The notes under the pieces: model-generated | The model's database searches: none | What the model saw: only the letters and a program-made list of their open reading frames with translations | What the model was told of the DNA's origin: nothing | From: Trichomonas vaginalis G3 | Lineage: Eukaryota; Parabasalia; Trichomonadida; Trichomonadidae | Length of the DNA stretch: 64,000 nucleotides | Assembly (NCBI RefSeq): GCF_026262505.1 | Contig: NC_067203.1 | Span: 26,269,411 to 26,333,410 of the forward strand | Direction of reading: 5' to 3' | Part shown: in pieces, positions 1 through 12,542 of the stretch | How the letters are laid out: each line of letters opens with the position of its first letter | How positions within the stretch are numbered: position 1 is the first letter of the stretch | Position numbers and translations under genes: made by a program

Positions 1-3000
1 TCATGCAGCTTCCGCTCTTCTTCAAGATGCTTCCTCTCTTCATCAAGATGCTTCCTCTCTTCATCAAGATGCTTCCTCTCTTGCTCAAGATGCAGCTTCC
101 TCTCTTCAACAAAGTACTTCCTCTCTTGATCAAGGTGCTTCCTCTCTTCATCATGCAGCTTCCTCTCGTCTTCAAGATGCTTCCTCTCTTCAACAAAGTA
201 CTTCCTCTCTTCTTCAAAGTACTTCCTCTCTGGATCAAGATGCTTCCTCTCTTCTTCAAGATGCTTCCTCTCTTCTTCAAAGTGCTTCCTCTCTTCAACA
301 AAGTGCTTCCTCTCTTCAACAAAGTGCTTCCTCTCTTCAACAAAGTGCTTCCTCACTACATCATGCAGCTTCCTCTCTTCAACAAAGTGCTTCCTCTCTT
401 CTTCAAAGTACTTCCTCTCTTGATCAAGGTGCTTCCTCTCTTCATCATGCAGCTTCCGCTCTTCTTCAAGATGCTTCCTCTCTTCATCAAGATGCTTCCT
501 CTCTTGCTCAAGATGCAGCTTCCTCTCTTCAACAAAGTACTTCCTCTCTTGATCAAGGTGCTTCCTCTCTTCATCATGCAGCTTCCTCTCGTCTTCAAGA
601 TGCTTCCTCTCTTCAACAAAGTACTTCCTCTCTTCTTCAAAGTACTTCCTCTCTGGATCAAGATGCTTCCTCTCTTCTTCAAGTGCTTCCTCTTCTTCAA
701 AGTACTTCCTCTCTTCTGCAAGATGCTTCCTCTCTTGATCAAGGTGCTTCCTCTCTTCATCAAGATGCTTCCTCTCTGCAACAAAGTACTTCCTCTCTTG
801 ATCAAGGTGCTTCCTCTCTTCATCATGCAGCTTCCTCTCGTCTTCAAGATGCTTCCTCTCTTCAACAAAGTGCTTCCTCTCTTCTTCAAAGTACTTCCTC
901 TCTTCTTCAAGATGCTTCCTCTCTTCTTCAAGATGCTTCCTCTCTTCTTCAAAGTGCTTCCTCTCTTCAACAAAGTGCTTCCTCTCTTCAACAAAGTGCT
1001 TCCTCTCTTCAACAAAGTACTTCCTCTCTTCTTCAAAGTGCTTCCTCTCTTCTTCAAAGTGCTCTCTTCATCCAGCTTCCTCTCTTCAACAAAGTGCTTC
1101 CTCTCTTCTTCAAAGTACTTCCTCTCTTGATCAAGGTGCTTCCTCTCTTCATCATGCAGCTTCCGCTCTTCTTCAAGATGCTTCCTCTCTTCATCAAGAT
1201 GCTTCCTCTCTTCATCAAGATGCTTCCTCTCTTGCTCAAGATGCAGCTTCCTCTCTTCAACAAAGTACTTCCTCTCTTGATCAAGGTGCTTCCTCTCTTC
1301 ATCATGCAGCTTCCTCTCTTCTTCAAAGTACTTCCTCTCTTGATCAAGGTGCTTCCTCTCTTCTTCAAAGTACTTCCTCTCTTGATCAAGATGCTTCCTC
1401 TCTTCATCAAAGATGCTTCCTCTCTTCTTCAAAGTGCTTCCTCTCTTGATCAAGGTGCTTCCTCTCTTCATGCAGCTTCCTCTCTTCAACAAAGTGCTTC
1501 CTCTCTTCAACAAGTACTTCCTCTCTTCTTCAAAGTACTTCCTCTCTGGATCAAGATGCTTCCTCTCTTCTTCAAGATGCTTCCTCTCTTCTTCAAAGTA
1601 CTTCCTCTCTTCTGCAACAAAGTACTTCCTCTCTTGATCAAGGTGCTTCCTCTCTTCATCATGCAGCTTCCTCTCTTCAACAAAGTGCTTCCTCTCTTCT
1701 TCAAAGTGCTTCCTCTCTTCATCAGCAGCTTCCTCTCTTCAACAAAGTGCTTCCTCTCTTCTTCAAAGTGCTTCCTCTCTTCTTCAAAGTGCTTCCTCTC
1801 TTCTTCAAAGTGCTTCCTCTCTTCATCAAGATGCTTCCTCTCTTCTTCAAAGTACTTCCTCTCTTCATCATGCAGCTTCCTCACTACATCATGTAGCTTC
1901 CTCTCTTCATCAAGATGCTTCCTCTCTTCTTCAAAGTGCTTCCTCTCTTCTTCAAAGTGCTTCCTCTCTTCATCATGCAGCTTCCTCACTCATCATGCAG
2001 CTTCCTCTCTTCAACAAAGTGCTTCCTCTCTTCTTCAAAGTACTTCCTCTCTTGATCAAGTGCTTCCTCTCTTCTTCAAAGTACTTCCTCTCTTGATCAA
2101 GATGCTTCCTCTCTTCATCAAGATGCTTCCTCTCTTCATCAAGATGCTTCCTCTCTTGCTCAAGATGCTTCCTCTCTTCAACAAGTACTTCCTCTCTTGA
2201 TCAAGTGCTTCCTCTCTTCATCATGCAGCTTCCTCTCTCTTCAAGATGCTTCCTCTCTTCATCATGCAGCTTCCTCTCTTCTTCAAAGTGCTTCCTCTCT
2301 TCTTCAAAGTGCTTCCTCTCTTCATCATGCAGCTTCCTCTCTTCAACAAAGTGCTTCCTCTCTTCATCAAAGTGCTTCCTCTCTTCTTCAAAGTGCTTCC
2401 TCTCTTTCAAGATGCAGCTTCCTCTCTTCAACAAAGTACTTCCTCTCTTGATCAAGGTGCTTCCTCTCTTCATCATGCAGCTTCCTCTCGTCTTCAAGAT
2501 GCTTCCTCTCTTCTTCAAAGTACTTCCTCTCTTGATCAAGTGCTTCCTCTCTTGATCAAGTGCTTCCTCTCTTCTTCAAAGTACTTCCTCTCTTGATCAA
2601 GGTGCTTCCTCTCTTCTTCAAAGTACTTCCTCTCTTGATCAAGATGCTTCCTCTCTTCATCAAGATGCTTCCTCTCTTCTTCAAAGTGCTTCCTCTCTTG
2701 ATCAAGTGCTTCCTCTCTTCTGCAAGATGCTTCCTCTCTTCTTCAAAGTGCTTCCTCTCTTCTTCAAAGTGCTTCCTCTCTTCATCATGCAGCTTCCTCC
2801 TCATCATGAGCTTCCTCTCTTCAACAAAGTGCTTCCTCTCTTCTTCAAAGTACTTCCTCTCTTGATCAAGTGCTTCCTCTCTTCATCATGCAGCTTCCCT
2901 CTTCTTCAAGATGCTTCCTCTCTTCATCAAGATGCTTCCTCTCTTCATCAAGATGCTTCCTCTCTTCTCAAGATGCTTCCTCTCTTGATCAAGGTGCTTC

Positions 3001-6000
3001 CTCTCTTCATCATGCAGCTTCCTCTCGTCTTCAAGATGCTTCCTCTCTTCAACAAAGTGCTTCCTCTCTTCTTCAAAGTGCTTCCTCTCTTCTTCAAAGT
3101 GCTTCCTCTCTTCATCAAGATGCTTCCTCTTCTTCAAAGTACTTCCTCTCTTGATCAAGATGCTTCCTCTCTTGATCAAGTGCTTCCTCTCTTCTTCAAA
3201 GTACTTCCTCTCTTGATCAAGATGCTTCCTCTCTTCTTCAAGTGCTTCCTCTCTTCTTCAAAGTGCTTCCTCTCTTGATCAAGGTGCTTCCTCTCTTCTC
3301 AAGATGCTTCCTCTCTTCTTCAAAGTGCTTCCTCTCTTCAACAAAGTGCTTCCTCTCTTCATCAAGAGCTTCTCTCTCTTCATCATGCAGCTTCCTCTCT
3401 TCATCAAGATGCTTCCTCTCTTCTTCAAAGTGCTTCCTCTCTTCATCAGCAGCTTCCTCTCATCATGCAGCTTCCTCTCTTCACAAAGTGCTTCCTCTCT
3501 TCTTCAAAGTACTTCCTCTCTTGATCAAGTGCTTCCTCTCTCATCATGCAGCTTCCTCTCTTCTTCAAGATGCTTCCTCTCTTCATCAAGATGCTTCCTC
3601 TCTTCATCAAAGACTTCCTCTCTTCTCAAGATGCTTCCTCTCTTCAACAAAGTGCTTCCTCTCTTCATCATGCAGCTTCCTCTCTTCACAAAGTGCTTCC
3701 TCTCTCATCAGTAGCTTCCTCTCTTCATCAAGATGCTTCCTCTCTTCTTCAAAGTACTTCCTCTCTTGATCAAGTGCTTCCTCTCTTCATCATGAGCTTC
3801 CTCTCTCTTCAAGATGCTTCCTCTCTTCTTCAAAGTACTTCCTCTCTTGATCAAGGTGCTTCCTCTCTTCATCATGCAGCTTCCCTCTTCTTCAAGATGC
3901 TTCCTCTCTTCATCAAGATGCTTCCTCTCTTCATCAAGATGCTTCCTCTCTTCTCAAGATGCTTCCTCTCTTCAACAAAGTACTTCCTCTCTTCATCAAG
4001 TGCTTCCTCTCTTCATCAGAGCTTCCTCTCTTCTTCAAGATGCTTCCTCTCTTCAACAAAGTGCTTCCTCTCTTCTTCAAGTACTTCCTCTCTTGATCAA
4101 GATGCTTCCTCTCTTCTTCAAGATGCTTCCTCTCTTCTTCAAAGTGCTTCCTCTCTTGATCAAGGTGCTTCCTCTCTTCATCATGAGCTTCCTCTCTTCT
4201 TCAAGATGCTTCCTCTCTTCTTCAAAGTACTTCCTCTCTTGATCAAGGTGCTTCCTCTCTTCATCATGCAGCTTCCTCTTCTTCAAGATGCTTCCTCTCT
4301 TCATCAAGTGCTTCCTCTCTTCTCAAGATGCTTCCTCTCTTCACAAAGTACTTCCTCTCTTGATCAAGTGCTTCCTCTCTTCATCAATGAGCTTCCTCTC
4401 TCTTCAAGATGCTTCCTCTCTTCACAAAGTGCTTCCTCTCTTCTTCAAAGTACTTCCTCTCTTGATCAAGATGCTTCCTCTCTTCTTCAAGATGCTTCCT
4501 CTCTTCTTCAAAGTGCTTCCTCTCTTATCAAGTGCTTCCTCTCTTCATCAGCAGCTTCCTCTCTTCTTCAAGATGCTTCCTCTCTTCTTCAAAGTACTTC
4601 CTCTCTTGATCAAGGTGCTTCCTCTCTTCATCATGAGCTTCCTCTCTCTTCAAGATGCTTCCTCTCTTCAACAAGTGCTTCCTCTCTTCTTCAAAGTACT
4701 TCCTCTCTTGATCAAGGTGCTTCCTCTCTTCTTCAAGATGCTTCCTCTCTTCAACAAAGTACTTCCTCTCTTCAACAAAGTGCTTCCTCTCTTCTCAAGA
4801 TGCTTCCTCTCTTCAACAAAGTACTTCCTCTCTTGATCAAGTGCTTCCTCTCTTCAACAAAGTGCTTCCTCTCTTCACAAAGTGCTTCCTCTCTTCAACA
4901 AAGTACTTCCTCTCTTCTTCAAAGTGCTTCCTCTTCTTCAAAGTGCTTCCTCTCTTCATCATGCTTCCTCACTACATCATGCAGCTTCCTCTCTTCACAA
5001 AGTGCTTCCTCTCTTCTTCAAAGTACTTCCTCTCTTGATCAAGTGCTTCCTCTCTTCATCATGCAGCTTCCTCTTCTTCAAGATGCTTCCTCTCTTGATC
5101 AAGATGCTTCCTCTCTTCATCAAGTGCTTCCTCTCTTCTCAAGATGCTTCCTCTCTTCAACAAAGTACTTCCTCTCTTGATCAAGTGCTTCCTCTCTTCA
5201 TCAGCAGCTTCCTCTCGTCCAAGATGCTTCCTCTCTTCAACAAGTACTTCCTCTCTTCTTCAAAGTACTTCCTCTCTGATCAAGATGCTTCCTCTCTTCT
5301 TCAAGATGCTTCCTCTCTTCTTCAAAGTACTTCCTCTCTTCTGCAAGATGCTTCCTCTCTTGATCAAGGTGCTTCCTCTCTTCATCAAGATGCTTCCTCT
5401 CTGCAACAAAGTACTTCCTCTCTTGATCAAGGTGCTTCCTCTCTTCATCATGCAGCTTCCGCTCTTCTTCAAGATGCTTCCTCTCTTGATCAAGATGCTT
5501 CCTCTCTTCATCAAGATGTTCCTCTCTTCTTCAAAGTATCCTCTCTTTCTGCAAGATGCTTCCTCTCTTGATCAAGGTGCTTCCTCTCTTCATCAAGATG
5601 CTTCCTCTCTGCAACAAAGTACTTCCTCTCTTGATCAAGGTGCTTCCTCTCTTCATCATGCAGCTTCGTCACTACATCATGTAGCTTCCTCTCTTCTTCA
5701 AAGTACTTCCTCTCTTCATCATGCAGCTTCCTCTCTTCAACAAGGTGCTTCCTCTCTTCTTCAAAGTGCTTCCTCTCTTCTTCAAAGTGCTTCCTCTCTT
5801 GCTCAAGATGCAGCTTCCTCTCTTCTTCAAAGTACTTCCTCTCTTGATCAAGGTGCTTCCTCTCTCATCATGCAGCTTCCTCTCGTCTTCAAGATGCTTC
5901 CTCTCTTCTTCAAAGTACTTCCTCTCTTGATCAAGGTGCTTCCTCTCTTCATCATGCAGCTTCCGCTCTTCTTCAAGATGCTTCCTCTCTTCATCAAGAT

Positions 6001-9000
6001 GCTTCCTCTCTTCATCAAGATGCTTCCTCTCTTGCTCAAGATGCAGCTTCCTCTCTTCTTCAAAGTGCTTCCTCTCTTCTTCAAAGTACTTCCTCTCTTC
6101 TTCAAAGTACTTCCTCTCTTGATCAAGGTGCTTCCTCTCTTCATCATGCAGCTTCCTCTCGTCTTCAAGATGCTTCCTCTCTTCTTCAAAGTACTTCCTC
6201 TCTTGATCAAGGTGCTTCTCTCTCATCATGCAGCTTCCTCTCGTCTTCAAGATGCTTCCTCTCTTCTTCAAAGTACTTCCTCTCTTGATCAAGGTGCTTC
6301 CTCTCTTCATCATGCAGCTTCCGCCTTCTTCAAGATGCTTCCTCTCTTTCATCAGATTGCTTCCTCTCTTCATCAAGATGCTTCTCTCTTCATCAGATGC
6401 TTCCTCTCTTGCTCAAGATGCAGCTTCCTCTCTTCACAAAGTACTTCCTCTCTTGCAAGGTGCTTCTCTCTTCATCATGCAGCTTCCTCTCGTCTTCAAG
6501 ATGCTTCCTCCTTCACGTACTTCCTCTCTTCTTCCAAAGTACTTCCTCTCTTGATCAAGATGCTTCCTCTCTTGCTCAAGATGGCAGCTTCCTCTCTTCT
6601 TCAAGTGCTTCCTCTCTTCTTCAAAGTACTCCTCTCTTCTTCAAAGTACTTCCTCTCTTGATCAAGGTGCTTCCTCTCTTCATCATGCAGCTTCCTCTCG
6701 TCTTCAGATGCTTCCTCTCTTCTTCAAAGTACTTCCTCTCTTGATCAAGGTCTTCCTCTCTTCATCATGCAGCTTCCTCTTCTTCATGCAGCTCCTCTCG
6801 TCTTCAAGATGCTTCCTCTCTTCTTCAAAGTACTTCCTCTCTTGATCAAGGTGCTTCCTCTCTTCATCATGCAGCTTCCGCTCTTCTTCAAGATGCTTCC
6901 TCTCTTCATCAGATGCTTCCTCTCTTCATCAAGATCTGCTCCTCTCTTGCTCAGATGCAGCTTCCTCTCTTCAACAAAGTCTTCCTCTCTTGATCAAGGT
7001 GCTTCCTCTTCATCATGCAGCTTCCTCTCGTCTTCAAGATGCTTCCTCTCTTCAACAAAGTACTTCCTCTCTTCTTCAAAGTACTTCCTCTCTGGATCAA
7101 GATGCTTCCTCTCTTCTTCAAGATGCTTCCTCTCCTTCTTCAAAGTGCTTCCTCTCTTCAACAAAGTGCTTCCTCTCTTCAACAAAGTGCTTCCTCTCTT
7201 CAACAAAGTGCTTCCTCACTACATCATCAGCTTCCTCTCTTCAACAAGTGCTTCCTCTCTTCTTCAAAGTACTTCCTCTCTTGATCAAGGTGCTTCCTCT
7301 CTTCATCATGCAGCTTCCGCTCTTCTTCAAGATGCTTCCTCTCTTCATCAAGATGCTTCCTCTCTTGCTCAAGATGCAGCTTCCTCTCTTCAACAAAGTA
7401 CTTCCTCTCTTGATCAAGGTGCTTCCTCTCTTCATCATGCAGCTTCCTCTCTTCATCAAGATGCTTCCTCTCTTCAACAAAGTACTTCCTCTCTTCTTCA
7501 AAGTACTTCCTCTCTGGATCAAGATGCTTCCTCTCTTCTTCAAGATGCTTCCTCTCTTCTTCAAAGTACTTCCTCTCTTCTGCAAGATGCTTCCTCTCTT
7601 GATCAAGGTGCTTCCTCTCTTCATCAAGATGCTTCCTCTCTGCAACAAAGTACTTCCTCTCTTGATCAAGGTGCTTCCTCTCTTCATCATGCAGCTTCCT
7701 CTCGTCTTCAGATGCTTCCTCTCTTCAACAAAGTGCTTCCTCTCTTCTTCAAAGTACTTCCTCTCTTCTTTCAAGATGCTTCCTCTCTTCTTCAAGATGC
7801 TTCCTCTCTTCTTCAAGTACTTCCTCTCTTCTGCAAGATGCTTCCTCTCTTGATCAAGGTGCTTCCTCTCTTCATCAAGATGCTTCCTCTCTGCAACAAA
7901 GTACTTCCTCTCTTGATCAAGGTGCTTCCTCTCTTCATCATGCAGCTTCCTCTCTCTTCAGATGCTTCCTCTCTTCAACAAAGTGCTTCCTCTCTTCTTC
8001 AAAGTACTTCCTCTCTTCTTCAAGATGCTTCCTCTCTTCTTCAAGATGCTTCCTCTCTTCTTCAAAGTGCTTCCTCTCTTCAACAAAGTGCTTCCTCTCT
8101 TCAACAAAGTGCTTCCTCTCTTCAACAAAGTACTTCCTCTCTTCTTCAAAGTGCTTCCTCTCTTCTTCAAAGTGCTTCCTCTCTTCATCATGCAGCTTCC
8201 TCTCTTCAACAAAGTGCTTCCTCTCTTCTTCAAAGTACTTCCTCTCTTGATCAAGGTGCTTCCTCTCTTCATCATGCAGCTTCCGCTCTTCTTCAAGATG
8301 CTTCCTCTCTTCATCAAGATGCTTCCTCTCTTCATCAAGATGCTTCCTCTCTTGCTCAAGATGCAGCTTCCTCTCTTCAACAAAGTACTTCCTCTCTTCA
8401 TCATGCAGCTTCCTCTCGTCTTCAAGATGCTTCCTCTCTTCATCATGCAGCTTCCTCTCTTCAACAAAGTGCTTCTCTCTTCTTCAAAGTGCTTCCTCTC
8501 TTCATCATGCAGCTTCCTCTCTTCAACAAAGTGCTTCCTCTCTTCTTCAAAGTGCTTCCTCTCTTCATCATGCAGCTTCCTCTCTTCAACAAAGTGCTTC
8601 CTCTCTTCAACAAAGTACTTCCTCTCTTCTTCAAAGTACTTCCTCTCTGGATCAAGATGCTTCCTCTCTTCTTCAAGATGCTTCCTCTCTTCTTCAAAGT
8701 ACTTCCTCTCTTCTGCAACAAAGTACTTCCTCTCTTGATCAAGGTGCTTCCTCTCTTCATCATGCAGCTTCCTCTCTTCAACAAAGTGCTTCCTCTCTTC
8801 TTCAAAGTGCTTCCTCTCTTCATCATGCAGCTTCCTCTCTTCAACAAAGTGCTTCCTCTCTTCTTCAAATTGCTTCCTCTTCTTCAAAGTGCTTCCTCTT
8901 CTTCAAAGTGCTTCCTCTCTTCATCAAGATGCTTCCTCTCTTCTTCAAAGTACTTCCTCTCTTCATCATGCAGCTTCCTCACTACATCATGTAGCTTCCT

Positions 9001-12000
9001 CTCTTCATCAAGATGCTTCCTCTCTTCTTCAAAGTGCTTCCTCTCTTCTTCAAAGTGCTTCCTCTCTTCATCATGCAGCTTCCTCACTACATCATGCAGC
9101 TTCCTCTCTTCAACAAAGTGCTTCCTCTCTTCTTCAAAGTACTTCCTCTCTTGATCAAGGTGCTTCCTCTCTTCTTCAAAGTACTTCCGCTCTTGATCAA
9201 GATGCTTCCTCTCTTCATCAAGATGCTTCCTCTCTTCATCAAGATGCTTCCTCTCTTGCTCAAGATGCAGCTTCCTCTCTTCAACAAAGTACTTCCTCTC
9301 TTGATCAAGGTGCTTCCTCTCTTCATCATGCAGCTTCCTCTCGTCTTCAAGATGCTTCCTCTCTTCATCATGCAGCTTCCTCTCTTCTTCAAAGTGCTTC
9401 CTCTCTTCTTCAAAGTGCTTCCTCTCTTCATCATGCAGCTTCCTCTCTTCAACAAAGTGCTTCCTCTCTTCTTCAAAGTGCTTCCTCTCTTCTTCAAAGT
9501 GCTTCCTCTCTTGCTCAAGATGCAGCTTCCTCTCTTCAACAAAGTACTTCCTCTCTTGATCAAGGTGCTTCCTCTCTTCATCATGCAGCTTCCTCTCGTC
9601 TTCAAGATGCTTCCTCTCTTCTTCAAAGTACTTCCTCTCTTGATCAAGGTGCTTCCTCTCTTGATCAAGGTGCTTCCTCTCTTCTTCAAAGTACTTCCTC
9701 TCTTGATCAAGGTGCTTCCTCTCTTCTTCAAAGTACTTCCTCTCTTGATCAAGATGCTTCCTCTCTTCATCAAGATGCTTCCTCTCTTCTTCAAAGTGCT
9801 TCCTCTCTTGATCAAGGTGCTTCCTCTCTTCATCATGCAGCTTCCTCTCGTCTTCAAGATGCTTCCTCTCTTCTTCAAAGTACTTCCTCTCTTGATCAAG
9901 GTGCTTCCTCTCTTCATCATGCAGCTTCCTCTCGTCTTCAAGATGCTTCCTCTCTTCAACAAAGTGCTTCCTCTCTTCTTCAAAGTACTTCCTCTCTTGA
10001 TCAAGGTGCTTCCTCTCTTCTTCAAGATGCTTCCTCTCTTCAACAAAGTACTTCCTCTCTTCAACAAAGTGCTTCCTCTCTTCTGCAAGATGCAGCTTCC
10101 TCTCTTCAACAAAGTACTTCCTCTCTTGATCAAGGTGCTTCCTCTCTTCATCATGCAGCTTCCTCTCGTCTTCAAGATGCTTCCTCTCTTCAACAAAGTG
10201 CTTCCTCTCTTCTTCAAAGTGCTTCCTCTCTTCATCAAGATGCTTCCTCTCTTCTTCAAAATACTTCCTCTCTGGATCAAGATGCTTCCTCTCTTCTTCA
10301 AGATGCTTCCTCTCTTCTTCAAAGTGCTTCCTCTCTTCAACAAAGTGCTTCCTCTCTTCATCAAGATGCTTCCTCTCTTCTTCAAAGTACTTCCTCTCTT
10401 CATCATGCAGCTTCCTCTCTTCATCATGCAGCTTCCTCACTACATCATGCAGCTTCCTCTCTTCAACAAAGTGCTTCCTCTCTTCAACAAAGTGCTTCCT
10501 CTCTTGATCAAGGTGCTTCCTCACTACATCATGCAGCTTCCTCTCTTCAACAAAGTGCTTCCTCTCTTCTTCAAAGTGCTTCCTCTCTTGATCAAGGTGC
10601 TTCCTCTCTTCATCATGCAGCTTCCTCTCGTCTTCAAGATGCTTCCTCTCTTCAACAAAGTGCTTCCTCTCTTCTTCAAAGTACTTCCTCTCTTGATCAA
10701 GATGCTTCCTCTCTTCTTCAAGATGCTTCCTCTCTTCTTCAAAGTGCTTCCTCTCTTGATCAAGGTGCTTCCTCTCTTCATCATGCAGCTTCCTCTCGTC
10801 TTCAAGATGCTTCCTCTCTTCTTCAAAGTACTTCCTCTCTTGATCAAGGTGCTTCCTCTCTTCATCATGCAGCTTCCTCTCGTCTTCAAAGTGCTTCCTC
10901 TCTTCAACAAAGTGCTTCCTCTCTTCTGCAAGATGCTTCCTCTCTTCTTCAAAGTGCTTCCTCTCTTCATCATGCAGCTTCCTCACTACATCATGCAGCT
11001 TCCTCTCTTCAACAAAGTGCTTCCTCTCTTCAACAAAGTGCTTCCTCTCTTCATCATGCAGCTTCCTCACTACATCATGCAGCTTCCTCTCTTCAACAAA
11101 GTGCTTCCTCTCTTCTTCAAAGTACTTCCTCTCTTCTTCAAAGTGCTTCCTCTCTTCATCATGCAGCTTCCTCTCGTCTTCAAGATGCTTCCTCTCTTCA
11201 ACAAAGTGCTTCCTCTCTTCTTCAAAGTGCTTCCTCTCTTGATCAAGGTGCTTCCTCTCTTCTGCAAGATGCTTCCTCTCTTCTTCAAAGTACTTCCTCT
11301 CTTGATCAAGGTGCTTCCTCTCTTCATCATGCAGCTTCCTCTCGTCTTCAAGATGCTTCCTCTCTTCTTCAAAGTACTTCCTCTCTTGATCAAGGTGCTT
11401 CCTCTCTTCATCATGCAGCTTCCGCTCTTCTTCAAGATGCTTCCTCTCTTCATCAAGATGCTTCCTCTCTTCATCAAGATGCTTCCTCTCTTGCTCAAGA
11501 TGCAGCTTCCTCTCTTCAACAAAGTACTTCCTCTCTTGATCAAGGTGCTTCCTCTCTTCATCATGCAGCTTCCTCTCGTCTTCAAGATGCTTCCTCTCTT
11601 CAACAAAGTGCTTCCTCTCTTCTTCAAAGTACTTCCTCTCTTGATCAAGATGCTTCCTCTCTTGCTCAAGATGCAGCTTCCTCTCTTCAACAAAGTACTT
11701 CCTCTCTTGATCAAGGTGCTTCCTCTCTTCATCATGCAGCTTCCTCTCGTCTTCAAGATGCTTCCTCTCTTCAACAAAGTGCTTCCTCTCTTCTTCAAAG
11801 TACTTCCTCTCTTGATCAAGGTGCTTCCTCTCTTCTTCAAGATGCTTCCTCTCTTCAACAAAGTACTTCCTCTCTTCAACAAAGTGCTTCCTCTCTTCTG
11901 CAAGATGCAGCTTCCTCTCTTCAACAAAGTACTTCCTCTCTTGATCAAGGTGCTTCCTCTCTTCATCATGCAGCTTCCTCTCTCTTCAAGATGCTTCCTC

Positions 12001-12480
12001 TCTTCAACAAAGTGCTTCCTCTCTTCTTCAAAGTGCTTCCTCTCTTCATCAAGATGCTTCCTCTCTTCTTCAAAATACTTCCTCTCTGGATCAAGATGCT
12101 TCCTCTCTTCTTCAAGATGCTTCCTCTCTTCTTCAAAGTGCTTCCTCTCTTCAACAAAGTGCTTCCTCTCTTCATCAAGATGCTTCCTCTCTTCTTCAAA
12201 GTACTTCCTCTCTTCATCATGCAGCTTCCTCACTACATCATGCAGCTTCCTCTCTTCAACAAAGTGCTTCCTCTCTTCAACAAGTGCTTCCTCTCTTCAT
12301 CATGCAGCTTCCTCTCATCATGCAGCTTCCTCTTCTTCACAAAGTGCTTCCTCTCTTCTTCAAAGTGCTTCTCTCTATCAAGTGCTTCCTCTCTTCATCA
12401 TCAAGATTCCTCTCTTCTTCAAAGTGCTTCCTCTCTTCTTCAAAGTACTTCCTCTCTTCATCAAGATGCTTCCTCACTCC
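1..12480. repeat. 21-bp minisatellite array (~12.5 kb)
   Basis: Almost uninterrupted tandem array of a 21-bp unit of the form CTTCCTCTCTTCTTCAAAGTG. Variation is confined to the second half (TTCTTCAAAGTG, TTCAACAAAGTG, TTGATCAAGGTG, TTCATCATGCAG, GTCTTCAAGATG and others). A 24-bp variant ending GCTCAAGATGCAG recurs. Because 21 and 24 are multiples of three, several frames stay open for kilobases. Plus frames read as heptads of the ASSLLQS, LPLFFKV and CFLSSSK types; minus frames read as EERKHFE (coiled-coil-like) and KKRGSTL. The EERK frame has essentially no ATG. It meets a stop just past the right edge of the array, in the 12.5-kb flank, with no ATG between that stop and the repeats. No frame has a convincing non-repeat start. 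I annotate it as a repeat, not a gene. Single-base indels are common in the first ~7 kb and rare from 8.9 to 12.3 kb. Confidence 0.93.
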
Positions 12481-12542
12481 ATTATGCAGCTGCTTCTTTT
12501 CTTCATCAATTCCTCTTCACCCTGGAGCTCCTCAGCTTTATA

